Shown: positions 45,835 through 54,492, numbered from the stretch's first letter. The stretch is 64,000 nucleotides of DNA from an uncultured Burkholderiales bacterium (GCA_903949285.1 CAJAYT010000078.1:1-64000); one strand, 5' to 3'. Notes: a model not told the origin generated them from the letters alone. Numbers and translations are program-made.

Positions 45835-46733
45835 GCTGGGAAAACTCCTGTTGAAAGATATCTATCCCCTCTGTCGCACACTATAAAAACGATGGTTGAA
45901 TTGGTCACTGTTTTAGCCAACTCAAGTGCAACCCAGCACGCACCTGCTGCAGAGATGCCCGCAAAGATTCCTTCTTCCCTAGCCAGACGCCTGCACATGT
46001 GCTCCGCGTCTGCTTGACTGACTAGGGTAATCGTATCCACATGGGTTGGATCATAAATTTTGGGTAAATATTCGGGAGCCCATTTGCGAATTCCTGGAAT
46101 TCTGGATCCTTCGCTTGGTTGAGCGCCGATGATTTGAATTTGAGCGTTCTTAGATTTCAGAAACTTGGAGACCCCGGTAATGGTACCGGTCGTACCCATG
46201 GCACTTACAAAGTGTGTCACCCGGCCGTGCGTATCGGCCCAAATCTCAGGTCCTGTAGTCTCAAAATGTATTCTTGGATTATCGGAGTTTGCGAATTGAT
46301 CAAGTACAAGCCCTTTGCCCTCCTTTTGCATTTGTAGCGCAAGATCCCGGGCCCCTTCCATGCCAATACTCTTTGGCGTCAAAATCAGTTCCGCTCCAAA
46401 TGCTTTCATGGTCTGGGCTCTCTCAATCGATAAGTCCTCAGGCATGATAAGTATCATTTTGAACCCCTTGATGGCAGCAGCCATGGCGAGCGCAATGCCC
46501 GTATTGCCAGAAGTTGCCTCTATCAGGGTGTCTCCCGCCTTGATCTCTCCGCGCTCTTGGGCGCGGGTAATCATCGACATGGCTGCACGGTCTTTGACTG
46601 ATCCTGCAGGGTTATTACCTTCTAATTTCGCAAGTAAAACATTACCTCTGGATTCGTTTTCTTGTCGGTCAAGCCTTTGTAGGGCCACAATAGGCGTGCG
46701 TCCAATGGTGGACTCAAGGGTTGAATATTGCAT
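45831..46733 (-). CDS. cysM: Cysteine synthase B
   Basis: 300 aa PLP enzyme. Lys47 (NPAGSVKDRA) binds PLP and SGNTGIALAM the substrate. The shorter length and the sequence near the C-terminus fit CysM rather than CysK. It makes cysteine from O-acetylserine and sulfide or thiosulfate. It leads the cysM-Nudix-tusA operon. The start has no Shine-Dalgarno; a 9-bp inverted repeat lies just upstream. Confidence 0.94.
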   Translation of the reverse strand: MQYSTLESTIGRTPIVALQRLDRQENESRGNVLLAKLEGNNPAGSVKDRAAMSMITRAQERGEIKAGDTLIEATSGNTGIALAMAAAIKGFKMILIMPEDLSIERAQTMKAFGAELILTPKSIGMEGARDLALQMQKEGKGLVLDQFANSDNPRIHFETTGPEIWADTHGRVTHFVSAMGTTGTITGVSKFLKSKNAQIQIIGAQPSEGSRIPGIRKWAPEYLPKIYDPTHVDTITLVSQADAEHMCRRLAREEGIFAGISAAGACWVALELAKTVTNSTIVFIVCDRGDRYLSTGVFPA

Positions 46734-46746
46734 ATCGATTTAAGTG

Positions 46747-46771
46747 AATTAGGCTCAGATTAAGCCTAATT
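46747..46771. promoter_or_regulatory. 9-bp inverted repeat upstream of cysM
   Basis: AATTAGGCT (46747-46755) and AGCCTAATT (46763-46771) form a perfect inverted repeat with a 7-bp spacer, ending 13 bp before the cysM start. It could be an operator or a leader hairpin; no T-run supports a terminator on the minus strand. Confidence 0.45.
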
Positions 46772-46794
46772 ATGGCGTTTTGTAGCAAGGATTA

Positions 46795-46823
46795 TTGAAT
46801 CAGAGGCTATACTGTGCCATAAT
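46795..46823 (+). promoter_or_regulatory. Promoter of tRNA-Leu
   Basis: TTGAAT (46795-46800), a 17-bp spacer and CATAAT (46818-46823) give a good sigma-70 promoter. The predicted start is about 10 nt before the tRNA 5' end at 46840. A second possible -10 (TATACT) lies at 46808-46813. Confidence 0.6.
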
Positions 46824-46839
46824 TTAGATCCCCTTCATT

Positions 46840-46927
46840 GCCGGAGTGGCGAAATTGGTAGACGCAGCAGATTCAAAATCTGCCGGTGCTAAACACCGTG
46901 CCGGTTCGAGTCCGGCCCCCGGCACCA
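46840..46927 (+). tRNA. tRNA-Leu (CAA)
   Basis: 88 nt including an encoded CCA. D-arm, anticodon stem GCAGA/TCTGC with loop TTCAAAA (anticodon CAA at 46874-46876), a leucine-type long variable arm (CGGTG...CACCG) and the T-arm GCCGG/CCGGC around TTCGAGT are all visible. The acceptor stem pairs GCCGGAG with CCCCGGC, which leaves an A6-C67 mismatch. The gene seems functional otherwise. It reads UUG codons. Confidence 0.96.
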
Positions 46928-46949
46928 TTGGTATCCCACCAATGGTTTT
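46924..46949 (+). terminator. Terminator of tRNA-Leu overlapping its CCA end
   Basis: ACCATTGG (46924-46931) and CCAATGGT (46939-46946) form a perfect 8-bp stem with a 7-nt loop followed by TTT. The first arm begins with the discriminator base and CCA of the tRNA, so the terminator stem and the mature 3' end share bases. Confidence 0.65.
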
Positions 46950-47228
46950 GACACCTGGTATGACCCTTCATAAAATTAGCGGTCCAGTGGTTTTAGGCAG
47001 TGTGAGGAATTGTTTAGGTATTCAAGGGCTGGTTAAAAGCTGACTAGACTCTCACTCAAGACTAACCAAAGTCAGTACCCCAGTGAATTGGGGCCATACA
47101 CATAAATTCGTGGTTGAATGTACACCGTGAAATCTACATTCGCCTTCTCGATAGCGTCTGCTAGCCGCAAAAACGTCTTTGCAAGGTGAGGGTAACATGC
47201 TTATGCTGTACCAACCTAGGAGAAAATA
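46950..47228. other. Intergenic region before the CDF operon
   Basis: 279 bp without a recognised gene. The plus-strand frame that starts inside the tRNA runs into this stretch and is spurious. No strong hairpin or repeat is visible. Confidence 0.4.
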
Positions 47229-47312
47229 ATGCAATCAAAATACCCCAGGAGTAGAGTTTTGTTGAATTTGAAGTGTTCTTGCCAATTTAGCGAACCCAGT
47301 TTCAATGTGTAA
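47229..47312 (+). CDS. Possible 27-codon leader peptide upstream of the CDF gene
   Basis: ATG at 47229 with AGGAG at 47218-47222 (6-nt spacing) opens a 27-codon frame ending at TAA 47310-47312, 23 bp before the CDF start. The peptide is MQSKYPRSRVLLNLK followed by CSC and a short tail. The Shine-Dalgarno is better than that of the transporter gene itself. A Cys-X-Cys peptide before a metal exporter could act in metal-dependent control; this is inference and chance is possible. Confidence 0.3.
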   Translation: MQSKYPRSRVLLNLKCSCQFSEPSFNV

Positions 47313-47335
47313 TATTTACGGATTAAGATAACGAG

Positions 47336-48232
47336 ATGAGTGATGTATTAGAAGATTCTGAGGTTGATTCATCAGGCAAGCAGCAGGCAGCGCAAAAAAG
47401 CACATGGGTCAGCGTTGCTGTAAATATTGCATTGACTGTTTCGCAGGTTTTTGCGGGCATTTGGTCTGGCTCACAGGGCTTGATTGCAGACGGTATTCAC
47501 TCTCTTGCAGATTTAGTGTCTGACTTTGTTGTGCTCTTGGCAAATCAACACAGCGGTAAAGACGCAGACGCTGATCACCATTATGGTCATCAGCGATATG
47601 AAACAGCTGCGTCTCTTTTTTTAGGCCTATCTTTATTAGTTGTTGGTGTCGGAATGTTATTAAAGGCTGGGGAAAGAATCATTGAACCTGTCTTTGCAGG
47701 CCCTATCCCTATCACAGCTTTGTATGTCGCATTAGGCTCTTTGGTTACCAAGGAACTACTCTTCAGATATATGCTGTCAATTGCAAAGCGTGTACGTTCC
47801 TCCATGTTGGTGGCAAATGCTTGGCATGCAAGGGCCGATGCAGCCTCCTCACTTGTTGTGTCAGTGGGAATTGTGGGTGCATTATTTGGCTATCCGATAC
47901 TAGACGCAGTGGGCGCTTTAATCGTCGGATTGATGGTAGCTAAAACAGGTGCGCAGTTTAGCTGGGACTCACTTAATGACTTAATGGACAGAGCAGCTTC
48001 CAAGGAAGAACATCAACAAATTCTAGAGATCATCACATCAACTCCGGGCGTTCAGGGGTGCCATGATCTGAGAACTCGCAAAATGGGCGACATGATACTG
48101 GTAGATGTGCATATTGAAGTCGATGCTAACGCCACTGTAAGAGTAGGGCACGATATAGCTTTTACAGCTGCCAATCGGGTTACTGAGCTGATGCCTGTGC
48201 TAAATGTTATGACACACATTGACCCCATTTAA
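47336..48232 (+). CDS. Cation diffusion facilitator metal exporter
   Basis: 298 aa, six membrane helices and a C-terminal cytosolic domain (about 220-298). The transport-site residues are H55-x3-D59 in helix 2 (DGIHSLAD) and H164-x3-D168 in helix 5 (AWHARAD), with DHHYGHQRYE between helices 2 and 3. Such proteins export Zn, Fe, Mn or related ions in exchange for protons; the H/D quartet suggests zinc among others. Likely co-transcribed with the cytochrome 11 bp downstream. Confidence 0.92.
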   Translation: MSDVLEDSEVDSSGKQQAAQKSTWVSVAVNIALTVSQVFAGIWSGSQGLIADGIHSLADLVSDFVVLLANQHSGKDADADHHYGHQRYETAASLFLGLSLLVVGVGMLLKAGERIIEPVFAGPIPITALYVALGSLVTKELLFRYMLSIAKRVRSSMLVANAWHARADAASSLVVSVGIVGALFGYPILDAVGALIVGLMVAKTGAQFSWDSLNDLMDRAASKEEHQQILEIITSTPGVQGCHDLRTRKMGDMILVDVHIEVDANATVRVGHDIAFTAANRVTELMPVLNVMTHIDPI

Positions 48233-48243
48233 AGGACTAATAG

Positions 48244-48771
48244 ATGAGCTCAGACAATATATACGATACAAAAACAATTTCTTATCACTGGATCAGTGCA
48301 GCAATCATTTTGACTCTGTGGGTGGTTGGTCAGAACATTGATTCATTTGAAAAAGGCGATCCAAGAGTTATCGTGAGAAGTATCCACATCACACTTGGAC
48401 TTATCTTGGCTGTAGTCTTTGTACTAAGAATGAACTGGAGGATTCGTGGTGGCGTTAAATTGCCTCAATCAGACGCAGTTCAGGGCAAGATAACAAAGGG
48501 GACTCATCATTTGCTTTACGCTCTTATGGGGCTTACTATTTTGATAGGCATTGCAGCAGTGTGGGTTCGCGGGGATAATATTTTTAACATAGTTAAGATC
48601 CCCGCCTTTGATCCAACCGATGAAGATCGTAGTGAGAACATTGTTGATATTCACGGTTTTTTTGCCAATTCACTATTAGTCTTGGCCGGTGGTCATGCTC
48701 TTCTCGCAATTTGGCATCACAGAATTTTGAAGGACGGTGTTTTAAAAAGAATGTGGCCCACCCTGAAGTAA
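48244..48771 (+). CDS. Cytochrome b561 family protein
   Basis: 175 aa with four membrane helices. Histidines at H15, H48, H137 and H151 are placed like the haem ligands of E. coli CybB, so two b-type haems are expected. It carries electrons between quinol and unknown partners at the inner membrane. AAAGGA precedes the ATG. It follows the CDF exporter by 11 bp; whether the two act together is unknown. Confidence 0.88.
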   Translation: MSSDNIYDTKTISYHWISAAIILTLWVVGQNIDSFEKGDPRVIVRSIHITLGLILAVVFVLRMNWRIRGGVKLPQSDAVQGKITKGTHHLLYALMGLTILIGIAAVWVRGDNIFNIVKIPAFDPTDEDRSENIVDIHGFFANSLLVLAGGHALLAIWHHRILKDGVLKRMWPTLK

Positions 48772-49059
48772 TGGGACACTTCAACCTTTTCCTGGTCAGG
48801 GGGCAAAGCTGCTGCGAGCTATATTTTTGTAATCTCGCTTAAATCGCTATCTGATCATTGACCGACTACGGACCTATGTTTCTCATTAAAGAAGTAGACT
48901 GGTTACACCCACAGAGTTAAGCGTCAAGACCGCTATTTTTCAATCTTCATACTTCAGACTACCGCCAACAGTCAAATAATAGCCAAATATAATTTTCACC
49001 AGACCTTTGTTTGCGTGATCTCAGAACCTTGCTTTTCACAATGAATGCGCATTTATTCT

Positions 49060-49311
49060 CTATTTTGAAACGACTTGGATAGGAGAGTAGGAGTTAAAAA
49101 GGTGGTGACTAAATTCAGCAATTTGGCGTATGCAGAAGAATTTTGTTTCACTGTTGTTTATCTTGTCGCACGAGTTCGCGTCCTTATGCGCTAAAGCCAA
49201 GCATAAACTAGCCTCATCCTTTGAGGGTTTAAGTCTGCAATCACTACCTGGATCTGCAAGTGCTGAGGTTGAACAAATCAATAGGATGATGGAAATTAAA
49301 TAATATTTCAT
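49060..49311 (-). CDS. Small secreted protein with evenly spaced cysteines
   Basis: 83 aa. Signal peptide 1-19 (ends ALA). The mature part has cysteines at 25, 37, 48 and 60, almost evenly spaced (11, 10 and 11 residues between), suggesting a small helical disulfide protein. GGGAGG 3 nt before the ATG is a strong ribosome site. Family not identified. It stands alone in AT-rich DNA. Confidence 0.65.
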   Translation of the reverse strand: MKYYLISIILLICSTSALADPGSDCRLKPSKDEASLCLALAHKDANSCDKINNSETKFFCIRQIAEFSHHLFNSYSPIQVVSK

Positions 49312-49556
49312 ACGCCTCCCTGCGCTGATGGGAGTACTTTACGGGAGTAGTGTTTAAGTTGGGTTACCTCTCGATTACTCCTTTGTCATTCAAAATTTTA
49401 TGAACAAACTGTAATTGAATAAAATTACGATTTGTAATGCTTTTGAATGCAAATAATAGCAGGCGCTCGTCCAATAGCAGTGATATCGAGGGTGATGAGC
49501 TTTTGACTCAGAACTCTTACCAGATCATTATTTTTGAAAGTAACGATTGAATGCTT

Positions 49557-50594
49557 TCATCTTTTGGATATTCGCTGCTTTTGAAGAACTGAGTTTGCTA
49601 AGTTCTTGAATGGATTTAAATACAACTGACCCAGTGATCTCCAGTTGAGCGGATTTTCATCGCCAAGACCAAATTCAATTTTTTGCTCGGTATTACTTGG
49701 GGTCAGAATTGTTTTATAGAGCCGGTCCCAAATCGCGAGTTCAAACCCCCTGTTACAACCCCAGTGCGCCTGATCTGCGCTGTGGTGGAGTTGGTGGTGT
49801 GCGGGACTGATGAACCATTTGTTCACAGGTGCTGGGTAAGTAACCCAAACGTTCCAATGTCTTATATTGTCGATAAAATTAAATAGGCAAATGAAGACAT
49901 GAAGGTTGAGTAAAGTGTAAAAACCAATCTCTTGGGATACGAATACATGAAACAACCAAGTAACGACGCCCGTGGTAAATGCAGGAAAAATGCCCATTAC
50001 CATTAAGTCGATGGGGTGGACTCTAAAGGCAGTGAAGGGGGTGAGCACTTCAGCTGAGTGGTGTATTTTATGAAACTCCCACAACCACTCTACATCGTGC
50101 AGTAGGCTATGCGCTATAAACCGCCCTCCGTCATAGGCTACAAAAAAGAGGAGTGTGTAGATCACTTTGAAGACAATTTCCTCTACTGAGGAGGTTGCAA
50201 AAAAATGCGTGGACGCCCCCTCAAAAAAACTTGAGTACCAAGTGTTTAAAAAATTTACAACCGTCTGACTTTGAAGAGCTAGAGGCGCAAACAGCAAAGG
50301 AAACACGACAGCATTGACAACGTAGTAGCGCATATCCAGGAGTGCAGAAGGGTGACCCCATGTATTTTTGGAAAGATATTTAGACTGAAAATGATTCCAA
50401 AACCCTGAGCTTTCACCGTTGTCCATTTCCTTGTGCCGTAGAGCCACAAAAATCCCTATGATTAAAGCGCTAACCAAGTAAACCCAGTAAATATCAGAAG
50501 TCGACCTAAGCGGCGCAGTAATCGCGGTCGTCACTTGAAATACCAATTGATAAATTACATCGTATATCCAAGTTGTATTTGTCAGATCAGGCAT
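49557..50594 (-). CDS. Second sterol desaturase / fatty acid hydroxylase family protein
   Basis: 345 aa. Membrane segments lie near 38-51, 92-108, 145-160, 200-220 and 225-240. The iron-binding clusters are H162-SLL-H166, H175-KI-HH179 and H267-QL-HH271. It is longer and different from the enzyme at 1743-2717, closer to the C5-sterol-desaturase-like branch. Substrate unknown. Divergent from the creatininase-like gene. Confidence 0.88.
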   Translation of the reverse strand: MPDLTNTTWIYDVIYQLVFQVTTAITAPLRSTSDIYWVYLVSALIIGIFVALRHKEMDNGESSGFWNHFQSKYLSKNTWGHPSALLDMRYYVVNAVVFPLLFAPLALQSQTVVNFLNTWYSSFFEGASTHFFATSSVEEIVFKVIYTLLFFVAYDGGRFIAHSLLHDVEWLWEFHKIHHSAEVLTPFTAFRVHPIDLMVMGIFPAFTTGVVTWLFHVFVSQEIGFYTLLNLHVFICLFNFIDNIRHWNVWVTYPAPVNKWFISPAHHQLHHSADQAHWGCNRGFELAIWDRLYKTILTPSNTEQKIEFGLGDENPLNWRSLGQLYLNPFKNLANSVLQKQRISKR

Positions 50595-50718
50595 GATGAT
50601 GCACTAAGTTTGTATTGGAATTGTGATAAGCGGTAGGGCAAGGAAAAAGATAAGCAATTTTTGAAGTTTTCAACTTTAACGCTATTATCTGATATCTCGA
50701 TTTTTAAGATCCCGCTCA

Positions 50719-51636
50719 ATGAAATCTAACCTTTATATTTTAAGTAAATCTGCACTTTTACGGCCCATTAGACTTAAAGGTCTGCTGAGGTTTGAGTTTT
50801 TAATAATTTGTTTTCTCTTAGCCCTGTGTTCTCGGGTAAGTGCTCAAACAAGTACTCAAACAAGTACTCAAACAAGCGCTCCTTCTCAGCACAAGTCCAG
50901 TGCAACGGTGAGTTTAGAGGATTTAACTTGGCCGGAGCTGGTTGAAAAAATAAAGGATGGCTTTACAACCGTTATTGTTCCAACAGGTGGCACAGAGCAA
51001 GGTGGGCCTCATATGGCCCTGGGTAAACATAATTTTATAGTTCAGCACTCTGCATTGCGAATCGCAGTGGATGTTAAGCACGTGCTTGTTACGCCTCTAA
51101 TACCTTTTGTGCCCGAGGGTGAATTTGATAAACCCAGCGGTAATTTTTTATATCCAGGCACTATCAATATCAGTGAGGACACATTTGCGAAAACCCTCAT
51201 CGATGTCTGTACTTCTTTGAATTCATCGGGTTTCAAGTTGATCGTGCTGATGGCCGACCACGGCCAAAGTATGCCGATACAAGAGTTGGTCGCTCAAAAC
51301 TTAACCCAGGCTTGGAAGCCTATGGGTGTAAGGGTGGTGAATTTAAGTGCTTACTACGATGCTCGCCTTGAGGCAGCGGTGCTCAAGCGAGCGGGTATTG
51401 CACAAGGTGATTGGGGCGATCACGCCGGCGTTGCAGACACCTCCGAGCTTTGGTTCGTGCGTCCCCAAGCGCTGCGGATCTCTCAACTCAAGACCGATAA
51501 GGTGCAGGGGTATCAGGACGCTGGAGCAAGCGGAAAGCCCGAGCTTTCAAGCGCCGAGTTAGGGCGTGAGATGATGGACCTGCGGGTTAAGGCTGGAGTG
51601 CAGCAGTTGAACGCGTTTATCAAAGACGTCAATTAG
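50719..51636 (+). CDS. Exported creatininase family protein with altered metal ligands
   Basis: 305 aa. A signal peptide (about 1-42, with a long basic n-region) is followed by a Gln/Thr/Ser repeat and a creatininase-fold domain. In canonical members the loop reads TEQHGPHLPLGTD; here it is TEQGGPHMALGKHN, so one His ligand is Gly95 and the Asp is His104. E93, H181, H235 and E243 remain. Related proteins with TEQNGPH...LGKHN exist as far as I recall, so this is a divergent periplasmic branch. Substrate unknown. The stop overlaps the convergent lipoprotein gene by 8 bp. Confidence 0.85.
   Translation: MKSNLYILSKSALLRPIRLKGLLRFEFLIICFLLALCSRVSAQTSTQTSTQTSAPSQHKSSATVSLEDLTWPELVEKIKDGFTTVIVPTGGTEQGGPHMALGKHNFIVQHSALRIAVDVKHVLVTPLIPFVPEGEFDKPSGNFLYPGTINISEDTFAKTLIDVCTSLNSSGFKLIVLMADHGQSMPIQELVAQNLTQAWKPMGVRVVNLSAYYDARLEAAVLKRAGIAQGDWGDHAGVADTSELWFVRPQALRISQLKTDKVQGYQDAGASGKPELSSAELGREMMDLRVKAGVQQLNAFIKDVN
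50842..50877 (+). repeat. Three-copy 12-bp in-frame tandem repeat
   Basis: Units GCTCAAACAAGT, ACTCAAACAAGT and ACTCAAACAAGC encode (A/T)QTS three times, directly after the signal peptide of the creatininase-like protein. The repeat can change length without breaking the frame and forms a flexible linker. Confidence 0.85.
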
Positions 51637-53074
51637 ATTTAACGACAGAGACAGCCTTTACCCCGTCTCTAATACCCATTGCACCTTGGTACCCGTTGGC
51701 ATCTGTATACAAGGGTGCGTCAGTTCCCCAAAAATTGTGTAACGCATTTGGGCTAAACAACAGGTCCGAAGTTGTAGAGGGCGCTCCCCACAGTTGTATA
51801 GAGCCTCCCGGTGTGAGCAAGCACTCTGATGAGCTGATCATTCTGCCGTATGGTGTGGTCCCACCACTGTGCATGTTCGGCGGAAAGTTAGGTTGTCCAG
51901 GCTGATGTTGCAGCCAAATTTGATTTATACCCAAAGGAAAAACCCCGTCGTCCGCGTTTCCTAAGACCCCGTCCATGCCCGCTGTGCCTGTGTAAAACGT
52001 ACTGGGATCGGTACCAATATAGGAGAAGTATGCAACCGGTACGCTACCCCCCTCGAACTGAAAGTCTAGGTAAGTACCCACAGGTCCGATATACATGAGG
52101 TAGATGGCTGTACCGATATATTTGGGAGTGGTGGAGGTTTCTTGAGGAAGGGGGGTCACTGCAATTCTCATGACGATATTGGTGTTTTGGGAATGTTGAA
52201 GCCACACATCGTACTGGGGTGAATAGCTCGCGTCCCATTGACCACTGTTTTGGGCAATGATTAGCTCATTAGAGCCTGCCTTTGGTTTGTACCATCCAAA
52301 CGCCCCGCCTGGATTGGATCCAATATTGCGAAAGTCTCCGTCGTAGATAAAGCCATTTTTATTCTTAGGCTTGACAACAACGTTGCCCCAAAAGTTGGTT
52401 GAATAACTCGTTCTACTTAGGACTGTTTGTGTATTGATGGTGTCGCAGCCCAGGGAGGGAATCACACTTTGGTCAACCAAACCAAGAAGTGTTTTACCAA
52501 AATGAGCGGCAGCGCTTGATGTGGTGATACTGGACGGGGTGTTTTTTATATTGTTCACTGCAGTGATCAGTTTGACAACGGTTGGATCCGCTGCAAAGGC
52601 ACTTGGATCTTGGTTGAAGTTGACATTTGAAGTTGCCAGTGCGGCCACTCGGGAGTCAATTTGAATACCGTCATCAGGGTGGTTATTGTTGTCAAGTGAC
52701 TGCAATAGGTAGGCAACATTGGTGACCACGGGGTCGTTCAATGAACCAGTTGTGCTCATATTTAGAGGGGTCACTGTTGACATCGCGGTGGTCTGGGGAA
52801 AGGTGATGGCGCCAATGGAGAAAGTCACCGTTTCACCGGGTATGTAGACATAGTTACCGTTTGCGTCCGTTGTCCCCGTTTGTGTTCCTGTTTTATAACT
52901 CATTCCGCTTACTGCACTGTCTAAGAACGTTCCGGTCTGAGTTGCCAATGCGTTTGTGACTGGGTGCGCTCCAACCCCGCCAGACGAGCCCCCGCCTCCA
53001 CCCCCACCACATGAAATAAGACATATGAGAATGAGGGGAGATAAGAGTAGTTTGAAAGTATTAGTTAAACGCAT
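51629..53074 (-). CDS. Lipoprotein with poly-glycine N-terminus, function unknown
   Basis: 481 aa from the ATG at 53072-53074. A lipobox L-I-S-C ends at Cys22, followed by seven glycines and SSGG, as in many secreted lipoproteins of gammaproteobacteria and betaproteobacteria. Residues about 45-90 resemble the repeat-like TDANGNYVYIPGETVTF segments of such proteins; the C-terminal half is beta-rich and ends in GVKAVSVVKSN. The frame is open 18 codons upstream without a better start. Likely outer-membrane anchored. Family not named. Confidence 0.8.
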   Translation of the reverse strand: MRLTNTFKLLLSPLILICLISCGGGGGGGSSGGVGAHPVTNALATQTGTFLDSAVSGMSYKTGTQTGTTDANGNYVYIPGETVTFSIGAITFPQTTAMSTVTPLNMSTTGSLNDPVVTNVAYLLQSLDNNNHPDDGIQIDSRVAALATSNVNFNQDPSAFAADPTVVKLITAVNNIKNTPSSITTSSAAAHFGKTLLGLVDQSVIPSLGCDTINTQTVLSRTSYSTNFWGNVVVKPKNKNGFIYDGDFRNIGSNPGGAFGWYKPKAGSNELIIAQNSGQWDASYSPQYDVWLQHSQNTNIVMRIAVTPLPQETSTTPKYIGTAIYLMYIGPVGTYLDFQFEGGSVPVAYFSYIGTDPSTFYTGTAGMDGVLGNADDGVFPLGINQIWLQHQPGQPNFPPNMHSGGTTPYGRMISSSECLLTPGGSIQLWGAPSTTSDLLFSPNALHNFWGTDAPLYTDANGYQGAMGIRDGVKAVSVVKSN

Positions 53075-53321
53075 TAAGTCCACGGGTATTTGCCTTTTGT
53101 GCATCATATAGATCGACAGGGAATCCAAGGGCTTGAGTCGTTTTAGAGGGCTATCTACGGTAAAGTTGATGGGTTACGGTAGTTGAGAAAGAGCTTTCGA
53201 ATCGTTAATTGAGGGATATTTCCAGACCAAGTCAAAGTTTTACAGGCGTGCAGTAAGATTGGATTTAGTTTTTTACACCCTTTACATCCAATACCCCCAT
53301 CAAACTTAATTCAACCAATCC

Positions 53322-54452
53322 ATGAGTCATTTATTCTCCCCCCTAGACCTTAGCGCTCCTCAAGGAGCTGTTCATTTGGACAACCGAATTGTCGTGGCTC
53401 CCATGTGCCAATACGCATCGGTTGACGGATACGCCAATGATTGGCATTTGATGCACTGGGCTAACTTGCTCAACAGTGGCGCGGGAATGTTCACCATCGA
53501 GGCCACTGCAGTCACACCTGAGGGACGTATTACGCCCAAGTGCTTGGGGCTATGGGACGACGAGCATGCGGCCTCCATAGAGAGTCACTTAACTCGCGCT
53601 CGCGCGCTTGCGCCGAGAGTGCCTGTTTGTATCCAATTGGCTCACGCTGGGCGCAAGGCCTCAAGTGCAGTGCCTTGGAAAGGGGGGCAGTTGCTGCCCG
53701 TTGGACAGGGGCAGGACGGGGGCTGGGAGACTTGGGGTCCATCGGACGTGCCGCACCTGAGTAGCGAGCGCAGTCCTCATGCGATTGATGCAGCGCAGAT
53801 GCAAAGAATAGTGGGCGGTTTTATAAAAAGTGCAACCTACGCGCAAAAGATGGGAATTGAGGCGGTGGAGTTGCATGCAGCGCATGGCTATTTACTTCAT
53901 CAATTTTTATCCCCCATTGCCAACTTGCGTACCGATCAATACGGAGGACCTTTTGAGAACCGAATTCGTTTCTTAATGGAAGTCTTTAAAGAGGTAAGAG
54001 CCGTATTTAAAGGAGCACTGGGCGTTCGCATATCCGCAACCGATTGGGTAGAGGGTGGATGGACACCTGAGGAGACGGCAGATTTATCCTTGATTCTTAA
54101 AAATGCTCAAGCCGATTTCGTTCATATTTCTTCTGGCGGTGTGGCGCAAAATCAGAAAATCGCACTTGGCCCAAATTACCAAGTCTCCTTTGCAAAACTT
54201 GCTAAACAAAGAAGCGGCCTGACAACAACTGCAGTTGGTTTGATCACGGATCCACACCAAGCTGATGACATTATTAAAAACGGTGAAGCCGATTTGGTCG
54301 CACTGGCGAGAGCCTTTTTGTACAAACCTCGTTGGGGATGGGAGGCTGCAGCGGCTTTAAACGCTAAGGTCCCGGCGATGGCTCAGTACTGGCGTTGTTT
54401 GCCAAGGGAGGCGCAGCATATCTTTGACATCCAAGGGTTGGGAATGCGCTAG
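53322..54452 (+). CDS. NADH:flavin oxidoreductase, Old Yellow Enzyme family (YqjM-like)
   Basis: 376 aa TIM-barrel flavoprotein. APMCQYAS with C29 and Y31 marks the YqjM class; the substrate-binding histidines lie in ELHAAHGYLLHQF, and the FMN phosphate loop near the end. These enzymes reduce activated double bonds of enones and related compounds. The natural substrate is unknown. Single gene; no Shine-Dalgarno visible. Confidence 0.92.
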   Translation: MSHLFSPLDLSAPQGAVHLDNRIVVAPMCQYASVDGYANDWHLMHWANLLNSGAGMFTIEATAVTPEGRITPKCLGLWDDEHAASIESHLTRARALAPRVPVCIQLAHAGRKASSAVPWKGGQLLPVGQGQDGGWETWGPSDVPHLSSERSPHAIDAAQMQRIVGGFIKSATYAQKMGIEAVELHAAHGYLLHQFLSPIANLRTDQYGGPFENRIRFLMEVFKEVRAVFKGALGVRISATDWVEGGWTPEETADLSLILKNAQADFVHISSGGVAQNQKIALGPNYQVSFAKLAKQRSGLTTTAVGLITDPHQADDIIKNGEADLVALARAFLYKPRWGWEAAAALNAKVPAMAQYWRCLPREAQHIFDIQGLGMR

Positions 54453-54492
54453 TTCCAAACAGCTAGGCTTCAGCTAGGCCTCAATAGGGCTT

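Noticed and set aside
46846-47043. 65-codon frame beginning with MAKLVDAADSKSAG
   Set aside because: It is the well-known false protein obtained by translating a tRNA-Leu gene.
47052-47234. 60-codon minus-strand frame before the CDF gene
   Set aside because: No start signal, and the plus-strand micro-ORF with a good ribosome site overlaps its start.
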